This document shows positions 1-8,100 of a DNA stretch of 41,368 bases, in pieces. A model generated the notes under the pieces. It saw only the letters and a list, made by a program, of their open reading frames with translations. It was not told the DNA's origin and did no database searches. The position numbers were made by a program, and so were the translations under genes. Origin of the DNA: a virus; the IMG/VR virus record IMGVR_UViG_3300010150_002363, positions 1 to 41,368 of that record. One strand, written 5' to 3'. Within the stretch, counting starts at the first letter, position 1. Every line of letters starts with the position of its first letter.

Positions 1-1
1 T

Positions 2-577
2 AAAAAAATAAATGTCTTCTTCTCAGCATCTGATAGTTTTAATCAAGCCAACTTAGGAAAAAACATGGATGAGATTGTAAGTGAGTTGGATTTAATGCTC
101 CAAAATACCGACACTAAAAATGTTAGAGCATACGTTTCTTGTGCCTTCGGAGCACCTAATGAAAGCGTAGATGAAAGAAAAGTATTGAAGGCTATGCAAG
201 CAGCACAACACATGGCTGACACTGTTGTTCTTTGTGATACAGTCGGTAAAGCCCACCCTTCTCTTATCTTCCGAACTCTTGAGTTGTCAAAACATATTGA
301 TTCTGAGATAGCACTCCATTTACATCACAGAAAGGACAAAAAAGACAATATGTTTGTAAACATTCAAACTGCTTTAGAATGGGGTATCACCGAATTTGAC
401 ACCAGTATTGGTGGATTAGGAGGTTGTCCCTTCGTTCATGGTAGTGGTAGCAATCTTTCAACAAACGACATGGTTCGATATTTAGATAAAATGGGCTATG
501 AATCGGGGTTAGATATTGCTGAACTTAATGAAATAGCAAAAATCTACAGTAAACCTCTTTTGAGTAGCAAGTGGTAA
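2..577 (+). CDS. Hydroxymethylglutaryl-CoA lyase-like protein, 3' part
   Basis: The reading frame is open from the first bases, so the true start lies upstream; the ATG at 65 is internal, because residues before it (VFFSASDSFN) already match the family. Seen: a segment RAYVSCAFGAP followed by a CDTVGK strand; the metal-binding His-x-His at 317-325 (HLHH); and the family signature GGLGGCPF with the loop cysteine at 425-427, then a GSGSNLST stretch supplying the conserved Asn. Known for the family: a TIM-barrel enzyme that splits HMG-CoA into acetyl-CoA and acetoacetate in leucine breakdown, or a related aldolase-type reaction. Odd: the residue after His-x-His is His, not the usual Asp, and the following YGQA-type segment is replaced by a Lys-rich stretch, so substrate use may differ. 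It lies 24 nt before the next gene on the same strand, so it appears to be carried by the virus; a host flank cannot be excluded. Confidence 0.8.
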   Translation, partial: KKINVFFSASDSFNQANLGKNMDEIVSELDLMLQNTDTKNVRAYVSCAFGAPNESVDERKVLKAMQAAQHMADTVVLCDTVGKAHPSLIFRTLELSKHIDSEIALHLHHRKDKKDNMFVNIQTALEWGITEFDTSIGGLGGCPFVHGSGSNLSTNDMVRYLDKMGYESGLDIAELNEIAKIYSKPLLSSKW

Positions 578-601
578 ATAGGTCAATCAAGAGGTCAAAC
601 T

Positions 602-1834
602 ATGTGGGGGTCAGCATTAATAGAAGACGACTTTGGTGAAGTTGTATCATTTACCCCTGTTCCTTATGAGGAAGTAAAACCAATTAAGAAGCAACACCAC
701 TTTGCTCCTAATGGAGATGGTTGGTTTGAATCTTCTCTTGGTTGCAACGCTGAAACACTGGTAAAGCGGCTAAGAAAAGCACGAAGAGGTAACAAAGACA
801 ATCGTGATGAGATTGATAGTTTTATCAAAGATGTTCGCACTATTAAGTCACTTGAAACCGACATAACAATCAAATCACTTTCTTGGTCTGATGGATATGA
901 AAATATCATAAAACAACTCGGTCTTGATGACCGTAAACTCAAGAGCCTACGCAAGTTTGGCGAGTCTCGATGTGTCAATCTTGAGCGTGCTTGTATAATG
1001 TGGGATAACGCCGAACAGACTCTAAAGATGTTAGATGAACATGAAGATGTTTGGGGGGTTGAAGAGCAACAGGCTTGGGCTGGCTCTATGCGAGATAGAA
1101 GCGAGGCTCGTAAAATGTGGTCTACTACGCTACATCCAACAGAAAAATTAAAAAAATCCGAGCGAGATTTTCTACAGTTTGCTGCAAATGAATTGATGCA
1201 AAAAGGGCCGATGAAGGCTACCACCATACGTAGTAATTTTTCTGATGCTGGTATGTTAAAGAAAGCACAAACAGACAGAAAACTCACAACGCTCATAAAT
1301 ATGTATGGAGAAAACTACGATATTGTCAAAGGAGCAGTGAGAAACACATACGTCGTTATATCCAGTGATGGTTTGGTTATGAAAGATGTATGGTCGTATA
1401 GTGCTGGTTTCATTGACGCTGATGGGTACATTACAATTACTGAGCGTGGTGAGCCTCGGGCTGGTATGATTGCTACTGGGGATAGAGGAAAAGTTCATTG
1501 TGAAGATTTATTCAAAACACTGGAATGTGGCATTTTGTCTACTGATAATAAAGTATACAAAGACAACCAAAGAAGCCAACATCGTTTACAATTTTATTCT
1601 AAGGCTGACTTACGAAAGTTACTTGGTGGGGTGTCCCCTCACTTGAAAATGAAGTCCATTCAAGCGAAGGCTGTTTTAGCCTACATTGATGAAAAAGATA
1701 AAACTCGTAAGCAAGAACTCAAACGCTTAGTGCGATACGAAAACTGGAAAGATGACAAAAAGAAATCTCGTGCTCTGTTAGATGGTTGGGGAATTGACAT
1801 GGACACTATAGGAAAATACAGGGAGGGTCTATGA
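602..1834 (+). CDS. Protein with C-terminal LAGLIDADG endonuclease-like domain
   Basis: 410 residues. The C-terminal third carries one LAGLIDADG-type motif, SAGFIDADGYI, at about residues 267-277. It is followed by a pattern typical of that fold: a strand with TGDRGKVHCEDLFKTL, a Tyr/Arg-rich strand, KADLRKLLGG, then a long helix to about residue 360. The upstream part (about 185-260) looks like a winged helix: a helix with FAANELMQKG, a recognition-helix-like stretch, and a final strand TYVVISSDG. The first 180 residues are helical, Trp- and charge-rich, and unrecognised. LAGLIDADG proteins are homing endonucleases or maturases, or derived DNA-binding regulators. The gene sits just before the portal, where many tailed viruses keep a terminase subunit, so recruitment into packaging is possible but unproven. 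GAGGTCA at 591 supports the ATG at 602. It overlaps the portal gene by 4 nt. Confidence 0.65.
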   Translation: MWGSALIEDDFGEVVSFTPVPYEEVKPIKKQHHFAPNGDGWFESSLGCNAETLVKRLRKARRGNKDNRDEIDSFIKDVRTIKSLETDITIKSLSWSDGYENIIKQLGLDDRKLKSLRKFGESRCVNLERACIMWDNAEQTLKMLDEHEDVWGVEEQQAWAGSMRDRSEARKMWSTTLHPTEKLKKSERDFLQFAANELMQKGPMKATTIRSNFSDAGMLKKAQTDRKLTTLINMYGENYDIVKGAVRNTYVVISSDGLVMKDVWSYSAGFIDADGYITITERGEPRAGMIATGDRGKVHCEDLFKTLECGILSTDNKVYKDNQRSQHRLQFYSKADLRKLLGGVSPHLKMKSIQAKAVLAYIDEKDKTRKQELKRLVRYENWKDDKKKSRALLDGWGIDMDTIGKYREGL

Positions 1835-3603
1835 TGGCTGAAGAAAATCAAAGTATTGTAAGTCGTTTTCTTTCTACATTAGCAAGCCCGTTTAGACGAA
1901 GGACTACCCCTCAACCGCAGATGCCTCTGTATACCACTGGTATACAAGAGCCAGTTTTAGCACAAGGTATTACTCTACCAGCACTTTATGCTGTGTCAAA
2001 TGAAAATTTAATTCTTAGAACCGTCATTACAAAACTTGGTCAAGAAGTATTCCGTAGAGGTTATTTTTGGGAAAAGAAGTTTCGTATGAAATGTACTGAA
2101 TGTGAAGAGGAGTTTCAGCATGAAGTCGAAGTATGTCCTTCTTGCAACGGTGAAGTTCGCAAACCTGACCCCGAGCAGGTTGTGTACGGTAAATGGTTAC
2201 TACAACAAGAAAACTCTATGGAACAGGGTTTTATGCAAATTCTTCATGAAATTGAGCGTGATTTGAATATCGTAGACGACGCATTCCTATTGATGATTAA
2301 AGAGTATTATGTTGATGAAAAAACTGGAGAAGTGCAGTTTTACAGAGTCAAAGAACTCATTCGTGGTGACCCTATCTTTATGAGAATTATCGCTGACAAG
2401 CGTGGTGTTCGTGGTGGTCGATACAAGATTTGTCGTATTCATCGTGACCAAGTTGCATATCCCGGTCAAGAGCCAAAGTGTCAAGTTTGTGGTGCTCGCT
2501 TAGTTGATGCTCATTATGTCAATATGGCAGGTTCGGGTAAGAATCAATACTTCATGAAAGGGGAAGTTCTTCATCTTTCAAAATACAATCCCGGTAAATT
2601 GTACGGACGTGCTCCTGTGAACACGCTTTGGCGACAAGCCATGACTCTAACCGCTATGGACAACTACATCTACACTGCCTATCAAAAGCGTAGGATTCCA
2701 AAGGGTATTGTAAGCGTTACGACGGACAATCTTGAATCAATGAAATCGTTTTGGAAAGGTGTTGATGAAAAGATGGAGCGTGACCCTCATTACATTCCAA
2801 AAGTTGGTATTGAATCAGCATCGGGTCGTGGTGGTGTCAATTGGATTAAGTTCATGGACACACTTGAAGAGATGCAATACATTGCTGTGCGTGACGAGAT
2901 AAGAAACCGTATCGCTGCTTTCTATGGTGTCTCTTCTATCTTTATGATTGACAATGGTAAATCAGGTGGTTTAAACAACGAAGGTCTACAGATTCTTGTA
3001 ACAAATCGTGCAGTAGAATATGGACAAAAAGTGTATACTGATGTTCTATTCCCTCGTATGCTTCGTGAATTAGATATTACTGATTGGAAACTGACTCTTT
3101 ATCCAAACGAAGAAGAAGATGAAATCACAAGATTGCGCCGTGATGAAATGGAAGTTAATCTTGCTCAGCGTATGCAAATGCTTGGGTATGAACCTGAGTT
3201 ACTTGAGGAAGGTGACAGAGACGTTCGCTTTAGTTACCGCAAGAAACCTCCTCAGCCACCTCAGCCTGAAGGACAACCTCCACAACAAAAACCCGGCGGT
3301 ATGCCTCCGCCTATGCCTCCGCCACAAGCGGGTGGTATGCCTCCTCAGATGATGCAGGGTGGTAGAATGCCTCCTCAAATGATGCAGGGTGGTAGAATGC
3401 CTCCTCAGATGATGCCTCCATCTCAACCCGGTGGAGAAGGAATGGGTATTCGTACTCCACGCTCACCAGCAAGACCTCAACAAAGAGGTAGTCCCGGTGC
3501 TGGAGCACCTGTAAGTAGTGTTCAACAAAGAGGAATGCAACCGACTATTCCTCAACAAAATGCACAACGAATGCAAGATAGCAGACGGCTTCGTGGGGCG
3601 TAA
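1831..3603 (+). CDS. Portal protein with two inserted zinc ribbons
   Basis: 590 residues. The body matches phage portal proteins: an N-terminal region with an NENLILRTVITKLGQEVFRRG helix, a clip-like middle (VLHLSKYNPGKLYGRAPV), and the characteristic segment from about 330 to 420 containing VRDEIRNRIAAFYGVSSIFM and NNEGLQILVTNRAVEYGQ, followed by a charged helix. The portal forms the dodecameric DNA channel at one capsid vertex. Two metal-binding knuckles are inserted: C88/C91/C102/C105 and C201/H204/C217/C220. These are absent from ordinary portals. The last 110 residues are a low-complexity Pro/Met/Gln/Gly tail with tandem copies of GGRMPPQMMQ. ATG codons at 1831 and 1834 both follow the strong Shine-Dalgarno GGGAGGG; either could be used. 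The 4-nt overlap with the preceding gene implies translational coupling. Confidence 0.88.
   Translation: MMAEENQSIVSRFLSTLASPFRRRTTPQPQMPLYTTGIQEPVLAQGITLPALYAVSNENLILRTVITKLGQEVFRRGYFWEKKFRMKCTECEEEFQHEVEVCPSCNGEVRKPDPEQVVYGKWLLQQENSMEQGFMQILHEIERDLNIVDDAFLLMIKEYYVDEKTGEVQFYRVKELIRGDPIFMRIIADKRGVRGGRYKICRIHRDQVAYPGQEPKCQVCGARLVDAHYVNMAGSGKNQYFMKGEVLHLSKYNPGKLYGRAPVNTLWRQAMTLTAMDNYIYTAYQKRRIPKGIVSVTTDNLESMKSFWKGVDEKMERDPHYIPKVGIESASGRGGVNWIKFMDTLEEMQYIAVRDEIRNRIAAFYGVSSIFMIDNGKSGGLNNEGLQILVTNRAVEYGQKVYTDVLFPRMLRELDITDWKLTLYPNEEEDEITRLRRDEMEVNLAQRMQMLGYEPELLEEGDRDVRFSYRKKPPQPPQPEGQPPQQKPGGMPPPMPPPQAGGMPPQMMQGGRMPPQMMQGGRMPPQMMPPSQPGGEGMGIRTPRSPARPQQRGSPGAGAPVSSVQQRGMQPTIPQQNAQRMQDSRRLRGA
3331..3417 (+). 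repeat. Tandem 27-30 bp repeat in the portal tail
   Basis: Three consecutive near-identical units starting at 3331, 3358 and 3388 encode GG(R)MPPQMMQ, the first lacking the Arg codon and the last diverging to PPS. The units differ at only a few bases, which suggests recent expansion by slippage. The region is proline- and methionine-rich and probably disordered. Confidence 0.85.
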
Positions 3604-3648
3604 GGCTATTTAGGGTGGTATCACTACGAATGCAATAGAGGCGAGACT

Positions 3649-3996
3649 ATGGACTTAAAGAAAATGAATCCTATGGCACGAAAACTAACTGTTCACACAG
3701 ATGCTTTTAACAAAGCACTGGAGAGTAGTGACCCATTTGCAGCACAACAACATCTTAATGAAATTATGAAGTTTGCTGGATTTTTGAACGAAGATATTTA
3801 TTCGGCTGTTAAAAAAGCGGAAAATCACGTTGCGGTTGTTACACCCGGAGAATCGACTCTGATGAAGATGAATGAGAGTGGAGACAAATTCAATCTCGCT
3901 CAACGAGGCGATGTTCTACCCGGTACAATTGTGTCAGGTCGTGTAGGTCGTGGTTTCACAAAGCATACTGGTACTTTTGGTCGCTACGTTAGATGA
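3649..3996 (+). CDS. Small protein of unknown function, portal-distal
   Basis: 115 residues, not recognised. The first 65 residues look helical (MARKLTVHTDAFNKAL, QQHLNEIMKFAGF). The remainder is a β-rich, basic segment ending in a Gly/Arg-rich stretch (GRVGRGFTKHTGTFGRYVR) that could bind nucleic acid or serve as a capsid contact. GAGGCGAG at 3638-3645 supports the ATG. It lies 45 nt after the portal gene and 10 nt before the next gene. Its place between portal and protease suggests a minor head or assembly protein; this is inference from position only. Confidence 0.7.
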   Translation: MDLKKMNPMARKLTVHTDAFNKALESSDPFAAQQHLNEIMKFAGFLNEDIYSAVKKAENHVAVVTPGESTLMKMNESGDKFNLAQRGDVLPGTIVSGRVGRGFTKHTGTFGRYVR

Positions 3997-4006
3997 AGGT
4001 GTTTAA

Positions 4007-4354
4007 ATGTCTAAAGAATCTACTGCTGAGCGTTTAATGAACACTTTGATTTCTAAAATGGAAACAATGGATGGAGATTTACAGATGCTCAAAACTGAAA
4101 ATCAACAACTTCGTAACGCAGTGAGTGACCCCATTTCTATGCTACGCAAAGCAGGTTTTATTCCCGCTTCTACTCCACTAAGCCAAGATGTATCTACAGA
4201 TGCATTTAGAGGTGATATTGGAGTTGAAAGTCAAATGGACTCAGCATTACTTAAGAGTCAAAATGAATACTCAAACAATGATATTCATTTGATGTCTTGG
4301 GATGAGATACATGAAATGGCTGAACAAGCAAAATCAACTGAGGTGACACAATGA
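4007..4354 (+). CDS. Small coiled-coil protein with capsid-targeting-like C-terminal motif
   Basis: 115 residues, not recognised as a named family. Residues 5-40 form a predicted coiled coil (heptad-like leucines and methionines in MNTLISKMETMDGDLQMLKTEN). The middle is polar and probably flexible. Residues 96-105 read MSWDEIHEMA, ten residues from the C-terminus. Nearly the same peptide, MSWDEVHQLA, closes the protease-scaffold protein encoded at 10710-12098. Scaffolding proteins of tailed viruses often bind the capsid protein through a short C-terminal helix, so this protein may be an auxiliary scaffold or a cargo protein recruited to the procapsid (inference). AGGTG precedes the start, and the stop overlaps the next ATG as ATGA. 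Confidence 0.72.
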   Translation: MSKESTAERLMNTLISKMETMDGDLQMLKTENQQLRNAVSDPISMLRKAGFIPASTPLSQDVSTDAFRGDIGVESQMDSALLKSQNEYSNNDIHLMSWDEIHEMAEQAKSTEVTQ

Positions 4355-5151
4355 AACCTATAGCATCCCCAATAAGCAGAGAAGTATATGACCTAATGAA
4401 CAAAGCACAGTTTATGATAGACCGTATTGATTATATCTCCAAAGAAGAGAAATGCAAAGAATGCGGTTGTAAAATGGCTGAGAAGGGTTGCAACAAAATG
4501 GGTTGCAACGCTATGCAAAAGGACATGAAAGAAAAAGCCAACACCTTCACAATTGCCGATGCTCAAAAAAGAAACATGGGTGAATCTCCTGAACCACGAG
4601 GAGAGCGACAGTTTCCTGATGAAGTAGATGAGTCACCGATGAGTGAACTGGATGCTCAAGAAGACACTGGTGAAAGCGATTTTAGAATGAACGAAGGCCC
4701 ACCTCGACAACAAAAGCGTGGTGAAAGACGTGGTGTTGGAATCAAGCGACCCGGCTTCCGTGGCCCACCTATGCCTCTGACTGATAAATCTGCTACAGGT
4801 GATGTAGAAAGACAAGAAGACGCTCGTATGCCAAGCCTTGCCTCAAGAGGATTGAATACACTACATGCAAAAGTCAAAAAATCAGTTGCCGAAGGTTCTC
4901 AACCCGGCTTCTCTACATCGTATAACTCCTCTCCAATGGATGTCATGTTTGTGTCCGAAACAGGCGGTCAGACAAGAAACGCCTACTACACCACAAATCA
5001 ATATCCATACAACGCCGAAGATGTCGCCAACAAAGGTGCTACATCAGTGCAAGTAAGTCTTGACAAGTTAGCCACTATGTTGAATCCTCACGACGGTGGC
5101 GGAGTAAGTCGTCTTGACAACAACGGGGTTCTCAGCAACAACCCCTATTGA
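4351..5151 (+). CDS. Cys-cluster protein of unknown function
   Basis: 266 residues, unrecognised. A compact cysteine cluster at C35, C38, C40, C47 and C52 (KCKECGCK, then GCNKMGCNAM) probably binds zinc or another metal. Residues 70-160 are polar, Pro/Arg/Glu-rich and look disordered. The C-terminal 80 residues are Ser/Thr/Asn/Tyr-rich (NAYYTTNQYPYNAEDV) and end in LSNNPY. The start is fixed by TGAGGTGA at 4339-4346, four bases before the ATG, and by the ATGA overlap with the preceding gene. The position between portal and protease suggests a minor head protein. Confidence 0.7.
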   Translation: MKPIASPISREVYDLMNKAQFMIDRIDYISKEEKCKECGCKMAEKGCNKMGCNAMQKDMKEKANTFTIADAQKRNMGESPEPRGERQFPDEVDESPMSELDAQEDTGESDFRMNEGPPRQQKRGERRGVGIKRPGFRGPPMPLTDKSATGDVERQEDARMPSLASRGLNTLHAKVKKSVAEGSQPGFSTSYNSSPMDVMFVSETGGQTRNAYYTTNQYPYNAEDVANKGATSVQVSLDKLATMLNPHDGGGVSRLDNNGVLSNNPY

Positions 5152-5161
5152 GGGGGTTTTT
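5140..5161 (+). promoter_or_regulatory. GC-rich hairpin with T-run overlapping a ribosome binding site
   Basis: AACCCC (5140-5145) can pair with GGGGTT (5153-5158), leaving a 7-nt loop that contains the stop codon of the preceding gene. The right arm contains AGGGGG, the likely Shine-Dalgarno for the TTG start at 5164, and runs into TTTTT. It resembles either a weak intrinsic terminator or a stem that hides the ribosome site until ribosomes finishing the upstream gene open it. Structure is inferred from sequence only. Confidence 0.4.
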
Positions 5162-5163
5162 GA

Positions 5164-8100
5164 TTGATTGAAACTCCTACAGACTGGTATTACAGAAGTC
5201 GTAACGAACTGCTTAAGTCAGTTATAGACGGTATAGACATTCCTTACGCTGTTGGTGACTTTCACTTTGCTAAGATGAATTTAGAAAATCATGGTGTTCG
5301 TATCGAAGAGACACCTATGGATGAAATCTGCGACTCCTTGCTTAAGCAAGTTAAAAAAAAGCGACACCGATTCGATAAGAAGCAAAAGGGTGTATTTAGT
5401 TTTGAACGAGGCTCAGAGATGCGACTCGGTGAGCATCCGTGGCAAGGACGCATGACAGAGCGTTCTTTGTTTGATTTGGCCTCATCATTTCCTCATGCCG
5501 AGTTTGCTCAAGGACAGCATTATTCTGAGTCTCATCCTCATCACAAAGACCACCACCCTTTGCGTCAGAAGCACGCCATAACTGGTAGGTCAAAAATGAT
5601 AGAAAAGTTACGACGCTTCTACTTAGCATCTAAACCCGGTGGTATGAGTTTGGCTCAACGATATAAAGAAGCCGAAAAGGGTAAAGAAAACTATGAGCAA
5701 AAACAAAACAACTTGTCGGTAGTTGGTAAGACGAAGTTTGACAATGCGGTAAATAAAGATGTCAAACACTACAATCATCTCGGGCCTTTGAAAGACAATT
5801 ATGCTCACGACCTTTATCTCCGAGACTTTGAGCGATGGAAAGGAGAAAACCCAGCCTCCGTTAAAGAGATGATGAACAAATATCCCATACCCGATGAACA
5901 TGAGCACGCTCTACAATTGATGCACTTTGAAGATGCATCCGACAGATGGGAGGGTGACCAATATCACAGTGAAATGCACGACCCAAAGGAAGGTATGACG
6001 GAACAGGAGATTCATGACCATCTTTACAGCGGTAAGAGTGATTCTGAACTTGAGCCAAAAGCGCTTAGAGAAGCGCTTGGCTACGAGGGTTATCTCTATG
6101 GTTTGGAATTTTTATCTCCGCTTGAAAGACAGAAAGTTATCAATCACGTTCACGGAGTTGGTACAGACGCTCACGATGCTCAAGACATTGACTTAGGTGG
6201 CGGTATGCGTATTAGCGCTGGTCGTATCAAAAGAAATCTTGCTCAAAGATTTACTGGTGAATTTGACCACTACATGCGACCTCAACACATGCATGGTGCG
6301 AATGTTAGGAAACACTATGAGACAATTGAAGATATACCCTTTGGGGAGTCAAGATTCATTAATCAATCCTTAATACAGGCGATGCAAGACATTCCTTTCG
6401 ACAGTGATAACCAATCTTCGACATCTGTGTATGACAATCTTCTATCGGAATACAACGAACTTCTTACTGAGCATCAAGATGCTTTTGACGTTGGAACGTA
6501 TGAGAAACCACCTGAAGATGAAAATTTCATCAACCAACTTCCAATTAGTGCGATGCGACAAGGTGCAAAAATTCATGAGGGTGCAAAAGCCCATCCAGTT
6601 CATCATGGTGAAGGTATTCTTCAAGAGTTGAAGACACTTGATGAAAAAGAGCAAAATTTTGTAAATGTAAAAACAATGCTGGGTCTTATGGGTTACAACG
6701 AAGATATGACTGAAATGGACTCACATCCTTTGTTACTTGGGTATGAAGGAGCGCTTGTCTCTCAGCCTAAGATAAAACAAATTATGGACAGAGCAAAAAA
6801 GTTGGCTGAGGAAAATAGAGAGCAAAAGCCAATTCGCAATCATGATTGGTTTCATCACGGAGGGTCAAACGGTTATGACATCACTGACATTCCAGTAAAT
6901 GAAAGAGAGCATTACTTAACTGACGATAATAATAATATCATCGGACTCGGTGCTCACTTTGCTGATGAGTTTCATCATCAAGGCGGTATGGGTAGAAACG
7001 TCTTGCATTACTTAGAAATGATACATGATTCTTCACCAAAGGATGCTGAAGGTTATTCTGTCATTGGTAAAGTGGATGGTAATGAATTTATTCCTAATCC
7101 AAAAACAATAGGGCTTTGGGGTCGATACGTTCCTTCTCTGTATTCAAAAGAGATAAAAGAGCACATCGGAGGGCATGGTATCACTTCCCTGTGGGATTCT
7201 TCAAATCACATTCATCGTAAACCAAGAAACAACAAGAACATGCCTTTTCGACAAGCATCTTCTCTAAACGGAGAATATGCAAATGCAATTCGCTACATGA
7301 GTGAAAAAGAAAGGGAAATCTACTACAACGGCTCTGCTTGGAATGTTCATAAAGATGGTGCAAATCACTTCGGCACAAATCCAATTAACGCTATAGGCGG
7401 TATGGGTATGCAAGTTACACAATCGCATACAAACTCAGTAAGAACTCATCGTAATGCAACAATGGGTGGTCGTCTTCATCCTCCTCATGAACCTATGAAA
7501 AAGAATCGTCGTCTTAGTCGAAAAAATTTACCCGCTGGGTCAAAACTTAGTCACAACGAAGGTAGTAAAGAATTGTTTCGTGTTCATCAAGGACACAAAA
7601 CAAAGAAAACTGATGCAAAAAGAGCATTAACTGAGTCACAACGAACCGCTATTCAAGAATTAGACGATGAGTATGATAACATTAGTGAAGAGATAATGAA
7701 CTACGAGCAAGGTAGCGATGAATACGCACGAGCCAATCTCCGACTGCATGAAATAGAATCTCAAATTGATGACATCAATACATTGGCTCAGCCTGATTTT
7801 GTTAATGCATTTGAACATTTAGGCAATCATTCAGAGAAAAAAGATGAAAGTGACATGAACGCTATCTTGGCTATGGCTCAAAAAATGAAACCTGAATATG
7901 AAAAAGCAGACTCTGATGCTTTTAATCCTGAGTTTCCTGATAAGTTCATAGCAAATACTTCTCGTTTATTCAAAGATGCTAACCTTGCTTTGATGCGATT
8001 ACCTCACGAAGCGCATGGTTTAGAAACGCATGGCTATGGTGAAGTTACGAGAGAGCAAAAAAGCGCCAGTGAATTGCTTTCTCAAGGCGATAATGTTGTA

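Noticed and set aside
664-1296. Long open frame of 210 codons on the minus strand
   Set aside because: It lies entirely within the LAGLIDADG-domain gene, its product is Ser/Leu/Arg-rich with no domain, and no ribosome site precedes it; it is a shadow of the plus-strand gene.
602-1834. Possible large terminase
   Set aside because: No Walker A or B motif and no nuclease acidic triad; the length and the LAGLIDADG motif point elsewhere.
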